Below, one piece after another: positions 33,401 through 45,612 of a DNA stretch of 64,000 bases. Numbering within the stretch: the stretch's first letter is position 1; each line of letters opens with the position of its first letter. The translations under genes were made by a program, and so were the position numbers. This DNA comes from Chondrosia reniformis (Eukaryota; Porifera; Demospongiae; Chondrillida; Chondrillidae), in contig OX359201.1 in NCBI GenBank assembly GCA_947172415.1, forward strand, positions 496,001 through 560,000. The letters are read 5' to 3'. Below the pieces are notes generated by a model. That model saw only the letters and a list, made by a program, of their open reading frames with translations. It made no database searches and was not told where the DNA came from.

Positions 33401-33885
33401 AGTAAGTATGTTTTCCCCCACTACCCTGAAATATGTGAATGATCAATAAACGTTGTCTATATACAATGCCTATCTCATGCTGTTGGGCATACTGAGTTCT
33501 GCAATCATTGATTCCCCATGATCTTGAACATCGTTTGGACCTCATGTAAGAGTTATACGCAGTGTATGAATACTGACTGGACATGGTATATGAAACGCTT
33601 TGTTGTACAGCTTTGCTTCTTGTACATTTCTGACACCTGAATGAAGATAAAATTGGATAATCTATATATGCATATAAATTAAGCATGCTATTATAGCTGC
33701 TGTATTTAATTCTTATGAATATATATCACTAGTTCAAGTGTGAAATGTAAGGTTCATTACACCCCAGATATCACCCGGTTACCCTGGTAACGTGATATAT
33801 TTATGAATACATACCTCCTAAATTGCTGGCCCATACTCAGAACACACAGAACTGCAAAAACTGTAAGAAATCCAACTAATCTCAT
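30448..33885 (-). CDS. Secreted EMI-SRCR-SRCR-FN3-FN3 protein, copy 1
   Basis: Seven exons in phase encode 541 residues: 33885-33815, 33636-33493, 33247-33123, 32425-32102, 31879-31562, 31275-30952 and 30767-30448. Exon 1 is a signal peptide (MRLVGFLTVFAVLCVLSMG). Exons 2-3 form a Cys/Tyr-rich module opening CQKCTR and ending AYRTITVYVTESYCCQK, which fits the EMI-domain pattern (its WRCC end is SYCC here). Exon 4 is SRCR 1 (GRLEVSYKGRFGTICDDEFD to CHHGEDVGLEC), exon 5 SRCR 2 (GRVVVYQGGSWGNICDRNWD to THANDAGVVC), exons 6 and 7 FN3 domains. There is no membrane segment, so the product is probably secreted; sponge SRCR proteins are commonly linked to recognition or immunity, but the partner is unknown. 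The fourth intron from the 3' end carries two insertions absent from copy 2. Confidence 0.88.
32463..32703 (+). repeat. Dispersed repeat R1, copy 4 (with empty site)
   Basis: Full-length R1. The paralogous intron of copy 2 reads CTGTACATA then CGTATGTTTAGG, whereas copy 1 has CTGTACATA, the repeat, then ATGTACTTTTAGG. The insertion therefore post-dates the gene duplication, and the boundaries are set by the empty site. Confidence 0.85.
32977..33070 (+). other. Fold-back element with hammerhead-like core (copy 2)
   Basis: An outer inverted repeat (32977-32990 with 33057-33070, 13 of 14 paired) encloses CTGATGA, a GACC/GGTC stem-loop, AAAACGTT, a TTCAG/CTGAA hairpin and a GATGCTG...GCTCAATAA segment. 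The arrangement is the same as at 1117-1211, but outer stem and inner hairpin have different sequences that still pair. The paralogous intron of SRCR copy 2 lacks it. Antisense to the host gene. Confidence 0.5.
33278..33348. repeat. Small inverted repeat with poly-G/poly-C core
   Basis: TTTCTTTCAG and CTGAAAGAAA enclose a run of G and a C-rich segment. It is present in both SRCR copy 1 and copy 2 (about 37980-38065) in intron 2, so it is older than the duplication. Confidence 0.6.
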
Positions 33886-34489
33886 TCTGTATCTTCTGTT
33901 TCGCTGCCTTGCTGATTTATAACTGGTACTACTGAAATAACACCTAATTTCTTCCTTCTATACGCATTTTTCTCTTAAAATTCTTACACCCATTTCCTGT
34001 TTTTCATAAAACAGTAAATCTTAGTCAACAATAGTACTCATGAATATGATTAAACCTCCATTCTGAACCAGGCAAACAAATGAGGTAAGGGACTTTCCAA
34101 GGATTATGAATCTCATTAAAATATTGTCAGTAAACCAAAATTGTAAAATTAATATAATAATATTCCCCACACATCCAGTTAAAGTGACATAAACAGTTAA
34201 ATATGTGTAAACAATTTAATATATACTGCAGACTAATTTGTAATAACAATATCTCTCATGCTGAAACTGCCTAATGGAAAGATATCTCCTATGGTTACAT
34301 TAGGAATGTCTGCAGTTTTGGTGGCAAACAATATCTGCCCTAGCTATATATCTCACCATACATGACATTCGTAAACTAGAATTTAATGAACAATTAGAGC
34401 TTTAACTCTACCAAGAGCTGTAATGAAGCTGCAACTTGGTGACAGCATTCAGAGACATCTACTGTCATTCTAATTAATCAATGGCTGAG

Positions 34490-34516
34490 GAAGGTCCACG
34501 GACCGAAACATACCTA
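34490..34516 (+). other. Hammerhead-like CTGAGGA-stem-GAAAC motif
   Basis: CTGAGGA, then A, then GGTCC-AC-GGACC, then GAAAC: the CUGANGA box, stem II and GAAA of a hammerhead ribozyme. Flanking TTAATCAAT and ATTGTTAA could form stem I with a one-base bulge. A proper stem III and a clear NUH cleavage site are not seen, so it is at best a decayed copy. Confidence 0.4.
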
Positions 34517-34654
34517 CTAATTGTTAAATTCTGCTGTAAATTGCTGTGGCAAAACGCTCAATGAATAATTAACAGTCATACATTAAATGCAGCAATGAAC
34601 CTCCATTATACCTATAAGATTACTACATATATAAATTATTACTTGTAATTGCCT

Positions 34655-34745
34655 GTTTTCAGGACATTGAGAACTACGTATACGTATATACCTGGCAATA
34701 TGAATGTATGTAATTGATTTGGCAGTGTGGCAGATTTAGACTGAA
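34655..34745 (-). pseudogene. Relic of a C4-like gene
   Basis: It shares the order GGACATTGAG...TACCTGGCAA.ATGAATG...GATT..GGCAGTGTGGCAGA with 28800-28860 of the C4-like gene, but is interrupted by simple sequence and too decayed to translate. It is a passenger of the tandem duplication that made SRCR copies 1 and 2. Confidence 0.55.
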
Positions 34746-35331
34746 GGAGATCATTTAAATACATTTCGCTAATGGGTTATCATGATCACTGAGAATTCTG
34801 CAAATTGTTTTATCATAACTTATATGGCTTTACTTTTTGTATATTACTATCAGATTGTAGGTTATTTGAAAAGGTTTCCTCATTGCTAGTAATTATATAT
34901 ACATGACACCTTATAATAGTCTGCATGATATCATATAACACGAGTGCAAAGGATCATTTAGTAGGAATCAATCTGTTATTCAATTCTAATTTTGACATTT
35001 ATATTTAACAATCTCATAGTAAGTGCTGTAGTGCCCCTCTACAGCAAGTGGCTGGTCTACTAGGGGGTCCTGTAAACAGAGCACAAACACAGGAACAATA
35101 AACACAAAAACTGTTAAAAATAATCAATTCAATTCAAAAAAATCAAAAAATTCTTTTGAACACAGTAACAAACTTTTCTTTAGAATACAAGAATGAAAGG
35201 AAATAAATGTTTGAGATACTGTACATTTTGAGGAAGAGTGATTAAAAGTGAAGTTCAGAAAACTGTTTTAATGAATATTGTATGGTTGATCCATTGTGTG
35301 CAGGTGTACATGTTTGTATATATATATACAC

Positions 35332-38300
35332 CTAATTATCCACTTCATTACATTCATTTTTGTATGTTTTCAGCCAGATGCTGACTCCCTCACTTCTCCC
35401 CACTTCATTCTCGGCATGCAGGGTCAGGTTGTACAGAGTGTCTGAGTACAGTCCACCCAACTCATAAGATGTGGAGGAGCTTGAGATACGTACAGATGGG
35501 GGAGAGGGGCTGTCAGAGTCAACTGAATTCCCCTGATACTCTAGATAGTATCCAACGAGGTTGCCATGAGTGACAGTGGGCGGAGTCCAACTTATATGAA
35601 TAGTCTTCATGTCTATGGGATATCCACTGAAAGTATTAACATGACCAGGCACTACATATGACAAAAACATGATTTATATGTATTTATATGTACACAAATG
35701 AGCAATATATCATGATAACATACATACATACATATATACATAAGCAATATTCACTGAAAATATTAGTAAATAGTGATCATGAATGTTTGCTTATCATCAC
35801 AGCCTTGCATGAGCCGAGGCAATTAACTCCTTTACTTCGTATGTATGTATTTATGCATGTCCTACATGTGTATATAGATAGATATTGAAAGACAGACATT
35901 CATGAATGGGGATTAAAAAAGTACATACCAGATATATTTGTAGTTATTGTTATGGAATTGCTGAATGGTCCTGTAGAGTTTGCTGCTATATAGGCTACTT
36001 TAAACACGTAAGTCTTGCCTGGAACAAGATTGTCAACAGTGATAATGTCCCTTGGCTGTACAGTATTGAACATGGTAACTCCAGTTCCATCAGCCAAGTT
36101 ATATTGTACCTTATACCAGTTAATATTGAAACCGACTATGTACTTGAGTTGTGGCAGGTTCTCTATTGAGATGACAACACTTGTGGTTGTGACTGAAATA
36201 GCAGATATTGTCGGAGAAGGTCCTAAGAATATAAATTCACACATAAGTATAGCATTATAAACTGATAAATATTATACTGTAACAGTAAAATCAACACATT
36301 CTAAAATATGTTATGTTAAACAATTAAGACGCCAATGCTGATAAAGGGTGCACTTTAAGGAATAGCAGTTTGACAAGAGCTTAAAAAGTAATTAAAAAAG
36401 TCATTATGAGTATGAAACTGTATTCTCATCAGAGCTCTATGCTATGTAGAATTTCCCAAGTAATCATTAGAAATAGTCTGCTATATTCTAATGTTTCTTA
36501 GCCTTGTATATATCAACTGATTCAATAGGAAAATGGTCTTTTAAATTTTCAAATATTAATTAGTTTCTATTACCTGAGCATACAACTCCGGCATCATTGG
36601 GATGAGTACATGATCCAACATTTCTCCATCCATTATGAGTACAGAAGCTGAGAGCAGTCTCGTGGCCAACACAGCCTACATTGGACATCATAAATGTTCT
36701 AGTCCCCGGAGAATACACGTCACCTCTTGTAGCCCTGATAGCATTCCCAAATCCAAGCTGATTACAGACAACTTTGGCATCATTTAAATCCCAATTTCGG
36801 TCACAGATATTCCCCCAAGAGCCACCCTGGTATACCACAACCCGACCTTCAAATGGTGTGTAACCACCACCTAGACGAATATTTAATTCTCCTGCAGCAT
36901 AATATATACATAAAGTACATAAATACTGTATATACGTATATAGCAACTGTAAAGAAGTAAATGAAATACTTTTGAACTGAATCGAAACATTCTATACATT
37001 TTCTGGTCCTGATCATGAGATTATATATATACGTATGTTTGCGATAAACATTATATATACACGCTAACTGAGCATTATACAGCATGCATTCACAGTATAT
37101 AAGCCATTGAAAACTTGTAGTAATTAACGAAAACACTTACTATTACACTCCAATCCTACATCTTCACCATGGTGACAATCTTCAATTCCCCACCCACGAT
37201 GGGAACAGCTTTCCAAGAGCACCGCATTTGAGTTGCAACTAATGCTGTCCAATAAAACTTCACCAGTTCCTTCTCCATAATATGCTCCCTGTCTAACCTG
37301 TGTGACTCTTGTGAATCCCAGTTGATGACAAGCCACGTTACCATCAGTTGTATCAAATCCATCATCACAAATAGTTCCAAATCTTCCCTTGTAGTTAACC
37401 TCAAGTCTACCGTTGTAAGGGGCTGTTCCATCAACAAGTCTGAGTGCTCCATCCATTAGTGGACCTATATACACAAACATGCATGTTATATACTGTACAT
37501 ACGTATGTTTAGGTGCCTGTATAATGTTTAATATATATTAATTTGATGGCTTGGCAATCTCGCTGTTAACCAATATAAATATTGTCAAATTTTCAGGCTA
37601 TGCGATATTTTGCTATTTTATAATGTAATGAAAAACATTTCTCATAATGAAATTTCACCTGTATACTAAATCCTCCAAATCCAAAATATATAGTAAACAT
37701 GAATGATTAGAGGTTCATTAGTATAAGCATTTGCAGTATACGTATACTAACATATACAGTGCAAGTTACAGTATAAAAGTTTTGCCCTTTGACCAAACGT
37801 ACTTGTTTTATCTTTTTGACAGCAATATGACTCTGTAACATATACTGTGGTGGTCCTATAAGCGGTTCTATATCTGTAGCCATAGGCAGTGTAACTCCTC
37901 TTTGCTCTCTCATAACATGTCCTATAGCTATAGCTAACAAAATATTGGAAATAAATAAATTAATAATAAAATACTGTGTTTTCTTTCAGAGTATTTTACA
38001 AAGGGGGGGGGGGCAAATTGGAAATAATAATAATTAAGTCCTCTGCCCCCCTTGAAAGAAACCCTATTATATATAACAAAATCCCTCTTATATACATACA
38101 GTACATGTAATTAACTTAATAGTTTGTAAGTATATTTTCCCCCATTAACCCTTCTGAGACTATAATCAATAAAAGCTGTCTATATATAATATGCTGTATG
38201 AGGCTATGAATATATACAATGCCTATCCTATGCTGTTGGGCATACCGAGTTGTGCAATAATTGATTCCCCATCTTCGCTTACAACTTCTCCCTGACGTTA

Positions 38301-38573
38301 AACACTGTTTTGACCTCGTGTAAGACTTATATGCAGTGTATGGATACTGATAGGACGTGGTATATGAAGCTCTCTGTTGCACAGCTTTACTTCTTGTACA
38401 CTTCTGACACCTGAATGAAGATAAAATTGGATAATCTATATATTATGCATATAAATTAAGCATGCTATATAGCTGCTGTATTTAATTCTTATGAATACAT
38501 ACCTCCTAAATTGCTGGCCCATGCTCAGAACGCACAGAACTGCAAAAACTGTGAGAAATCCAACTAATTTCAT
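35332..38573 (-). CDS. Secreted EMI-SRCR-SRCR-FN3-FN3 protein, copy 2
   Basis: The closest paralogue of copy 1, with the same seven exons: 38573-38503, 38410-38246, 37933-37803, 37464-37141, 36891-36574, 36222-35929 and 35651-35332, in phase, 540 residues. The signal peptide is MKLVGFLTVFAVLCVLSMG. The EMI-like module is seven residues longer in exon 2 (an extra Cys-containing insert SGRSCKR) and two longer in exon 3 (YSY before RTCYERA). The first FN3 domain lacks the ten-residue SNIATS-type insert of copy 1. Introns are also alignable to copy 1, showing a recent duplication, and all splice sites and phases are conserved. Confidence 0.88.
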
Positions 38574-39604
38574 TCTGTATCTCTTCTGTTTCGCTGCCTT
38601 GCTGATTTATAACTGGTACTACTGAAATAACACCTACCTTCCTCCTTTTATACACATTTCTTCTCTTAAAATTCTTTCACCCATTTCCTGTTTTTCATAT
38701 AACAGTAAATCTTAGTCAACAATAGTACTCATGAATATCATTAAACCTCAGGCAAACAAATGAGGTAAGGGACTTTCCAAGGATTATGAATCTCATTAAA
38801 ATATTGTCAGTAAACCAAAATTGTAAAATTAATATAATAATATTCCCCACACATCCAGTCAAAGTGACATAAACAGCTAAATATGTGTAAACAATTTAAT
38901 ATAACTAGAATTTAATGTACAAATAGAGCTTTAACTCTACCAAGAGCTGTAATGAAGCTACAACTTGGTGACAGCATTCAGACATCTAAAAAGTATATCC
39001 CCTGAGGTCTGACAATCAAAATTTGCTCTCTATATATTAAAATATGATTCATTCCTTCATCTAAATAGAATCCCAAGACAAAGTCAAAGAATCACGTAAA
39101 TCTAGAGAAGGTTGTTTAGTATAGCAGAATTCACGTTTATCAACCACAAAAATGAATTTAAGCTTATAGAATAGCAAGACAGGAAGATTTTCAATATGCA
39201 AGTAACCCTCGAGTGATCTCGGAAGAACATTTGACATTAATCTACGTACCTCCTCCTGTGTAGCTAACTATTACATGTCCTGAGCTGGATGAATGAAAGT
39301 TTCTCTGTGGACTGTCTAACCATGTCTTGAATAGTCTTCAAAACAAGAAGAGATGTGGTTGAAGTTGCGAGCATCTTTTAGTGGCAAGAGTTTTCTCATT
39401 CTTCCTCTCCTCTTCTCTCCACTGGGTCAGACAGCTGTTTCTGGGAATTTCACCCTTCATCAGTGATCAGGGAATCACTGTCATCATGCGCTGTAAACGT
39501 ATCTCATGTCAAGTGTTATAGGTGCACACTACAATGTTACTACATACTAAACAATATTTATATAAAATAAAGACGTAGGTTATTCAAATAGACACAAAGC
39601 TTAC
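38574..39604. other. Intergenic region upstream of SRCR copy 2
   Basis: Shares its first ~350 bp with the upstream flank of copy 1. A reverse R1 fragment (CAGACAGCTGTTTCTGGGAA) lies at about 39395-39480. Nothing else is recognised. Confidence 0.5.
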
Positions 39605-40793
39605 TATATTACACAGCAATACTACGTCTTCTCCATGATGACAATCAGTGTTGCCCCAACCGATATGTGAACAGTTCTGGAGAAAGACATCTGTGGGTTT
39701 ACACCTTAGACTTTCAAGCCAAATTTGTCCATCTCCCTCTCCGTAGTGTGTAGTAGTTCTAAGGCTTCTCAGTCCTGCAAATCCCAACTGATGACAAATT
39801 ACTTTGCCATCGGTTGTATCAAATCCATCATCGCAGACAGTCCCGTATCTTCCTTTGTAGCTTAAGCCTGCCATTATTTGGAGCTCTTCCATCAACAAGT
39901 CTAACAGATCCAGCCATTAGAGACTCTATATGAAATGAATGTCAATGTATAATATTTGGTTCACTAAATATAATTTAATTTTGACTATACAATGCATGTG
40001 AACCAAACTAAACATTTAAGTACATTCTGTTAACTTGCTACTTGTAAAGCACTTTGTTATAGCTGGATGGATGGATGATTATATGAGAACAGCTATATGC
40101 TTACTTGTCTGATCTGAGCAACAATATTCCCAAGTGACATGCGCTCCCTGTTTTGATCTTGTACGCCGTAACAGAAACATAGTAGTAGTTCATTATATAA
40201 GTATACAGTATATGTGCATGCATACTTATATAATGAACAAAAAAGGGAATTATGCTAAGACACTGCGCATATATAGAGTAAGAAGATACATAAATTCACT
40301 AGTACTGGAAGTTGCAGAACTGTGGAACTGTTTTTTTTTCATTACGGAAGACTAAGGACTTAGTCCTTTGCTGATTGGGCATAATGAATGTATGACATGC
40401 AGTATTTCTGCATGTCATTTATGCATCAATTTACTACTTCATATAGACACTTACCTAGTTGTACATGTTCTACCAAATACCCATGAGGATGTACAGGTCC
40501 TATACGATCTTATCTCATTCCTGGGGTAAGACTGAACATAATTGTAAGTATGGAGAACAAGTCTTGTGCAATTGTGACACCTGTAAACAAGCAGAATAGT
40601 CATTTAAAGCATATAGATATATATTTAGTTTAATAAGTTCCATGGTATATATTATACTAATGAAGTGGCCCATCTCACTGGATGCTTTCTACAGTCTAAT
40701 CTCCTAGACTCACCCGCCAAACTGTTGTGCCGTGGTGCTAGTCACTGCTATCAAAGCGACTGCCAAAAGTGTAACTAAACCAATACTTCGCAT
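39605..40793 (-). pseudogene. Truncated, frameshifted EMI-SRCR gene copy (copy 4)
   Basis: Exon 1 (40793-40714, signal peptide MRSIGLVTLLAVALIAVTS) and exon 2 (40580-40455, CHNCTRLVLHTYNY to RTCTSSWVFGRTC) are intact and in phase. A remnant of the third EMI exon with WEYCC and the same A|GT junction ends near 40109. The SRCR exon (39925-39605) starts correctly (LMAGSVRLVDGRAPNNGRL), but about five bases are missing relative to the other copies where L-E-V-S-Y is expected. The frame shifts and hits TGA eleven codons later, while the rest of the SRCR (YKGRYGTVCDDGFDTTDGKV to CHHGEDVVLLC) survives in another frame. The second SRCR and both FN3 exons are missing downstream. Confidence 0.8.
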
Positions 40794-42293
40794 AATGAAG
40801 TAGAGAATTGCTTATAGCTTTGACTTACAAATTGATCGACTGCTGCAATCAACTGCATTTCCATTTAAATAGGACTCTGTGTTTCCTACATGTACCTAAC
40901 TTGTTTTCTACCATAGTGTTTAAAGAGTATATAGTTTCAATATGATAATATTCAAAAACAGGATAGTTGAGGGTACAGATTATTTATGTAAACTATGAAT
41001 ATCATTACTTATACATCCTGCTATATATTAAATATAATGTGCTATATAATGTATAACACCATTAGCTGAGCAACAGGTATGATGTAATATACTACCTAAG
41101 GGGAAACTCTAAAACACTAAAATTTAAATAGGAAAATCTTTTATTTGAAGGAAGTAAACATTGATATCATCATGAAATGTTAAATTCATAAATTCAATGC
41201 TAGATTTTAAGATCTATATATATACCTTTGATGGTTGGCAACAGATAAACATATGTGGTTAGTTTAGCACTGTTAACACCACAAATGGTAGATATTCCAG
41301 GTCATCATCTGATACGTACATAGCTCAACTATTATATACTCAATGGCCTAAATGCATGAACACTAGATAGGAACAGCTACCATGAAAAATCTAATACACC
41401 ATTTTAATTTTCTACATGCTATATATATAATATTATATATGCCTATGTTGTATGATAGATAAATTATTGTATAATATTATATGTAATATAGAAGTGGGAC
41501 CCATTATATTGAGATGTAGTCTCACGTAGCCCAGGCTGTGTGATGTCATCAAGAATATATGCCCAGCCCACATGTACAGATGCAGTTTATAATTAGCTGA
41601 TTTTGATCTCCAGTGCTCTTTTGAGCAATACAACAGAGAAAGTAGAACTTTACATTAGAGTTGACTACGTAGATCTACTGATTCAGATTCAATATATCAT
41701 TTATATATTGAGATACTGTGATTGTACCTTAAGAACATTGTAATTACTTAATTAGATGATATACGTATATAATATATATCTAATCATGCGGATCTCTTCA
41801 TGCAATTAATGTCATATATACAAAGTCAGACTGGTATACAAAACTATGCAGGTATAATAACGTAATCAGTATATTATAGAATTCCATGCAATACTGAAGT
41901 TACTTATAATATTTCTGTATTGTGTTTATATCCTCAATATTATGTATATGTAATTATTTATATATATTAATCTTTCAAATTATTTAATACGTATTACTGT
42001 AAAGGAGCACTTAGGCACTCTTTAATTTATTTTAGATGTATTTCACCCTTAAACTTCAGTTGTAAATTCAATATTAATGTCAATTTTGTAATGAATATTT
42101 TGTTTTCAATGCACATAAACTCTATTATACTACACCAAACCAAAACAGACTATAGGGACCTATATAATATCATAATATTAATAAAGTAATAGAAAATGGA
42201 GGTACACACTATGCATTTATGTAAAGCAAAGTTTCAGAGCAAACTTGTACATATTGTTATACGTGATTTAGTGTATAGTCAGTAGTGTTCCAA
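40794..42293. other. Intergenic region between SRCR copies
   Basis: AT-rich; an R1 end fragment near 41385-41420. The minus frame at 41433-41633 shows no family similarity. No gene recognised. Confidence 0.5.
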
Positions 42294-44689
42294 TTAATCA
42301 CATTCATTTGCAATTGCATACGTCTTAACTTCAATGCTGACTCCCTCACTTCTTCCCACCTCATTCTCGGCATATAAGGTCATTGTGTACAGTGTATCTG
42401 GATCCAGTTCAGTCAACTCATAAGATGTTATAGAACTTGAGATGTCTACTGACTGAACAAATGAAACAGGTGTCCGTCCGGTTGTCAGATAATACTTGTA
42501 CTCCAGATACAAATGAAGGTTGCCATTGGTAACAGTTGGAGGGTTCCAGCTTAGGTAAATGATGCTTGAGTTAGTTGCAATTGGGTAACCACTGAAACTG
42601 TTAATTGCTTCAGGGACTGTCATGCAAACAAAAGTCAGAAATACTGTATGTGTTTGGCAATCTGATTATAAATGAATCTATATATATACTTGCCAATATA
42701 AAATTATTTTAATTTTATGCATTAATGTCCATTTATCAACTCAATGTATCTATATAATTGAATTCAGCTTACCAGCCTGTTTAGTAGTCACAGTAATTGG
42801 ATTACTGTATGGACCAATTGTGGATGCAGCAACTAAGGCCACCTTGAACTCATAGGTTCTTCTGGGAACTAGATTATCAATAGTAATGTGGTCTCTTGCC
42901 TGCACTGTGTGGATAGTTACTGTGTTTACATCAGCAATGTTGCAATGTACCTTATAACTATTGATATTCAGACCAAGTACATATTGGAGTTGTGGAAGAG
43001 TCTTTACTAGAATAGTAACACTTGTTGCAGTAATTATAGAAGCGGTAATTGTTGGAGATGGCCCTGAATTTGAAAATAGATATTGATAATAAATGCTTTA
43101 GAACTTGAGGATATAAACCATCAATATGTTATTTAGTTTAAACAAGACTTTTTCTGCATGGGAATTGGACATTCTGTAAAATGTGCAAATTTCAGTTACT
43201 GTACTTCAAAGCATTTTACATTCAAATGCTATATAAATAAAATATATGTATAATATTATGTGTACAAATATTAACTTTCAAGAAGACATATATAAATTAC
43301 TATATATATTACCTGAGCATGCAACTCCGGCATCATTGGCATGAGTACATGATCCAACATTTCTCCATCCATTATGAGTACAGAAACTGATAGCAGTCTC
43401 GTGGCCAACGCAGTCTACATTGGACATCATAAGTGTACTAGTCCCCGGAGTGAACACGCCACCTCTTATAGCTTTGATAGCATTCCCATATCCAAGCTGA
43501 TTGCAGACAACTTTGGCATCATTAATATCCCAATTTCTGTCGCAGATATTCCCCCAAGAGCCACCCTGGTATACCACAACCCGACCTTTAAATGGCGTGC
43601 GACCACCATTTAGGTGAATATTTAACACTTCTGCATCATAACAAACAAATATATACGTATACTACATGATTTTCTGTGTATATGCAAGTGACAGAGTTGG
43701 GAGAAACTTACTATTACACTCCAATCCTATATCTTCACCATGGTGACAATCTTCGATTCCCCACCCACGATGGGAACAGTTTGCCATATGAACATCATTT
43801 GATTGGCACCCAATACTCTCCAACCAAATATTGCCTCTCCCCTCTCCGTAATATGCTCCCTGTCTAACCTGTGATACTCCTGTGAATCCCAGTTGATGAC
43901 AGGCCACGTTACCATCAATTGTATCAAATCCATCATCACAAATAGTTCCAAATCTTCCTTTATAGTTAACCTCAAGTCTACCGTTGTAAGGTGCTGTTCC
44001 ATTAACAAGCCTGAGTGTTCCATTCATAAGTGGAGCTACATGTTAATAAGAAGACTTGAGTCCACGTTAATATACGTGACAACTGACAAGCTAGAGCTTA
44101 TATTATCAAGAGTATATACATATAATATATGTATATAGCTGGAGGCAATATGAATCTTACTTGTGATCTCTTTCTGGCAGCAGTATGACCATGTATACCT
44201 TCTATATCCAGTTCTATAGGAGGTTTCAACCGTATTACTAGTTCGTCTATCATAGCATGATTGGTAACCGTACCTATATATACAGTACAAAGTCCACAAC
44301 ATCTAATTCTTATAATATGTGCACTTTATTTTCAGTCCCTTAAATTAACAAGGTTACAACATACCGAGTTGTGCAATAAGTGATTCCCCATTTTTTATGA
44401 CAACTTCTCCATGATCTTGAGCACTGATGGGATACAGTATATGACCAGTATCTTCTATAGTACACTGGATATCTGTATGACACCACTTTGGATCTTGTGC
44501 ATTTATGACAACTGTATATATAATGTACACAGTACTATATTGTGCATTAATGCATGCATGGTTATATATTACATATAATAAGCTATCTTAATATCTTCAT
44601 GTATTTAATCCTGTATACCTTCCAAATTGCTGTCCTGTACTAAGAGTACACAGAGCTCCAAGGAATGCAAACAGTAGACTTGTCTTCAT
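42294..44689 (-). CDS. Secreted EMI-SRCR-SRCR-FN3-FN3 protein, copy 3
   Basis: Seven exons in phase: 44689-44619, 44511-44365, 44273-44161, 44035-43712, 43630-43313, 43063-42773 and 42616-42294, giving 528 residues. Signal peptide MKTSLLFAFLGALCTLSTG. The EMI-like module runs from CHKCTRS to WSYCCQKE and, unlike copies 1 and 2, keeps a Trp before SYCC, closer to the EMI consensus. SRCR 1 (GRLEVNYKGRFGTICDDGFD to CHHGEDIGLEC) and SRCR 2 (GRVVVYQGGSWGNICDRNWD to CTHANDAGVAC) are followed by two FN3 domains and a short tail ending in Cys-Asp. The SRCR 2 exon is much closer to the other copies than the FN3 exons are, which suggests gene conversion or stronger constraint on SRCR 2. Introns no longer align with copies 1 and 2. 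Confidence 0.88.
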
Positions 44690-45364
44690 GCCGAGCTCTT
44701 CTACCTTTAGCTGTGCAGCAGTTCTCTTTAGCTTTGGGCAGAGTCTTTTTATACCTTCTACCTGTCATGTTTACCAGGCTGGTTTATAAAGTAGTGTAGA
44801 AAATACTATAATTATCAGCATTGTCATTCCCAAAGGTTTAGGAAATTATATAATTTACAATAATAAGCAAACAATTATCAGAACATTTTGTCAAAACATA
44901 ATATCATATAGTTGAAAATAACTGCTATAAAAGTCAGTTTTACACTAATTAAAGCTAATTATTTTTATGGATTATGAAAATACTTTAATTAGATGTTTCT
45001 ATGATGTGTAAATGATTTGTATGTACATGGTTCATAAATGTGACATTTAAACACAACATATACGTATATATAGTACATAATTATTGTCTCAAAATATATC
45101 CTACGTATATATATATGCATGAGTATATAATTATGATATTTTATACTTTTAAATAGATACGCCAAGGTATAAAAAGTGTTGACTTTTTTAAAGTTTCCCT
45201 ATATGCGAGATCTAGAGCTTCTCTCTTATATATTAAACCACATTGTGTATATGTGCTCTATGTGCTATGAAGTTCAGTGGTTTTGGGTCTTAAAGATGAA
45301 ATAGGCAGCATGTGCGTATCCTTTTCATAATCATGACACCTGGTTCATCTGTTTGTGCATTGAC

Positions 45365-45612
45365 TGAATTGCAATAATCTAATACACCATTTTCCTATAT
45401 ACGTACATGCTATGCCTATTCTGTATATAGTAAATTAAAAAGCCTATATACAGTATATAGGGAACTAAACCTGGTGAGAGCTTTGCAGGAATGAGGATAC
45501 AGGAGTCCTCTCGGTATTCTTTTGCTCCACTGCTCCGGCCAAACAGCTGTTTCTGGGAATTCCACCCTTCATCAGTGACCCTGGGAATCTTTGTCTTTTT
45601 GAACCTACATGA
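45365..45612 (-). repeat. Dispersed repeat R1, copy 5 (reverse)
   Basis: The reverse complement of the family, from AATCTAATACACCATTTTCC to TGGGAATCTTTGTCTTTTTG. Near full length. Confidence 0.8.

Larger units (their letters stand above)
33886..35331. other. Intergenic region between SRCR copies 1 and 2
   Basis: No intact gene. It contains sequence shared with the flank of copy 2 (33990-34200 with 38700-38890), a hammerhead-like motif at 34490-34516, a C4-like relic at 34655-34745, and the duplication edge near 34945. Confidence 0.5.

Noticed and set aside
43374..44138. Plus-strand frames opposite the SRCR exons
   Set aside because: Antisense shadows of conserved SRCR exons without codon conservation or splice signals.
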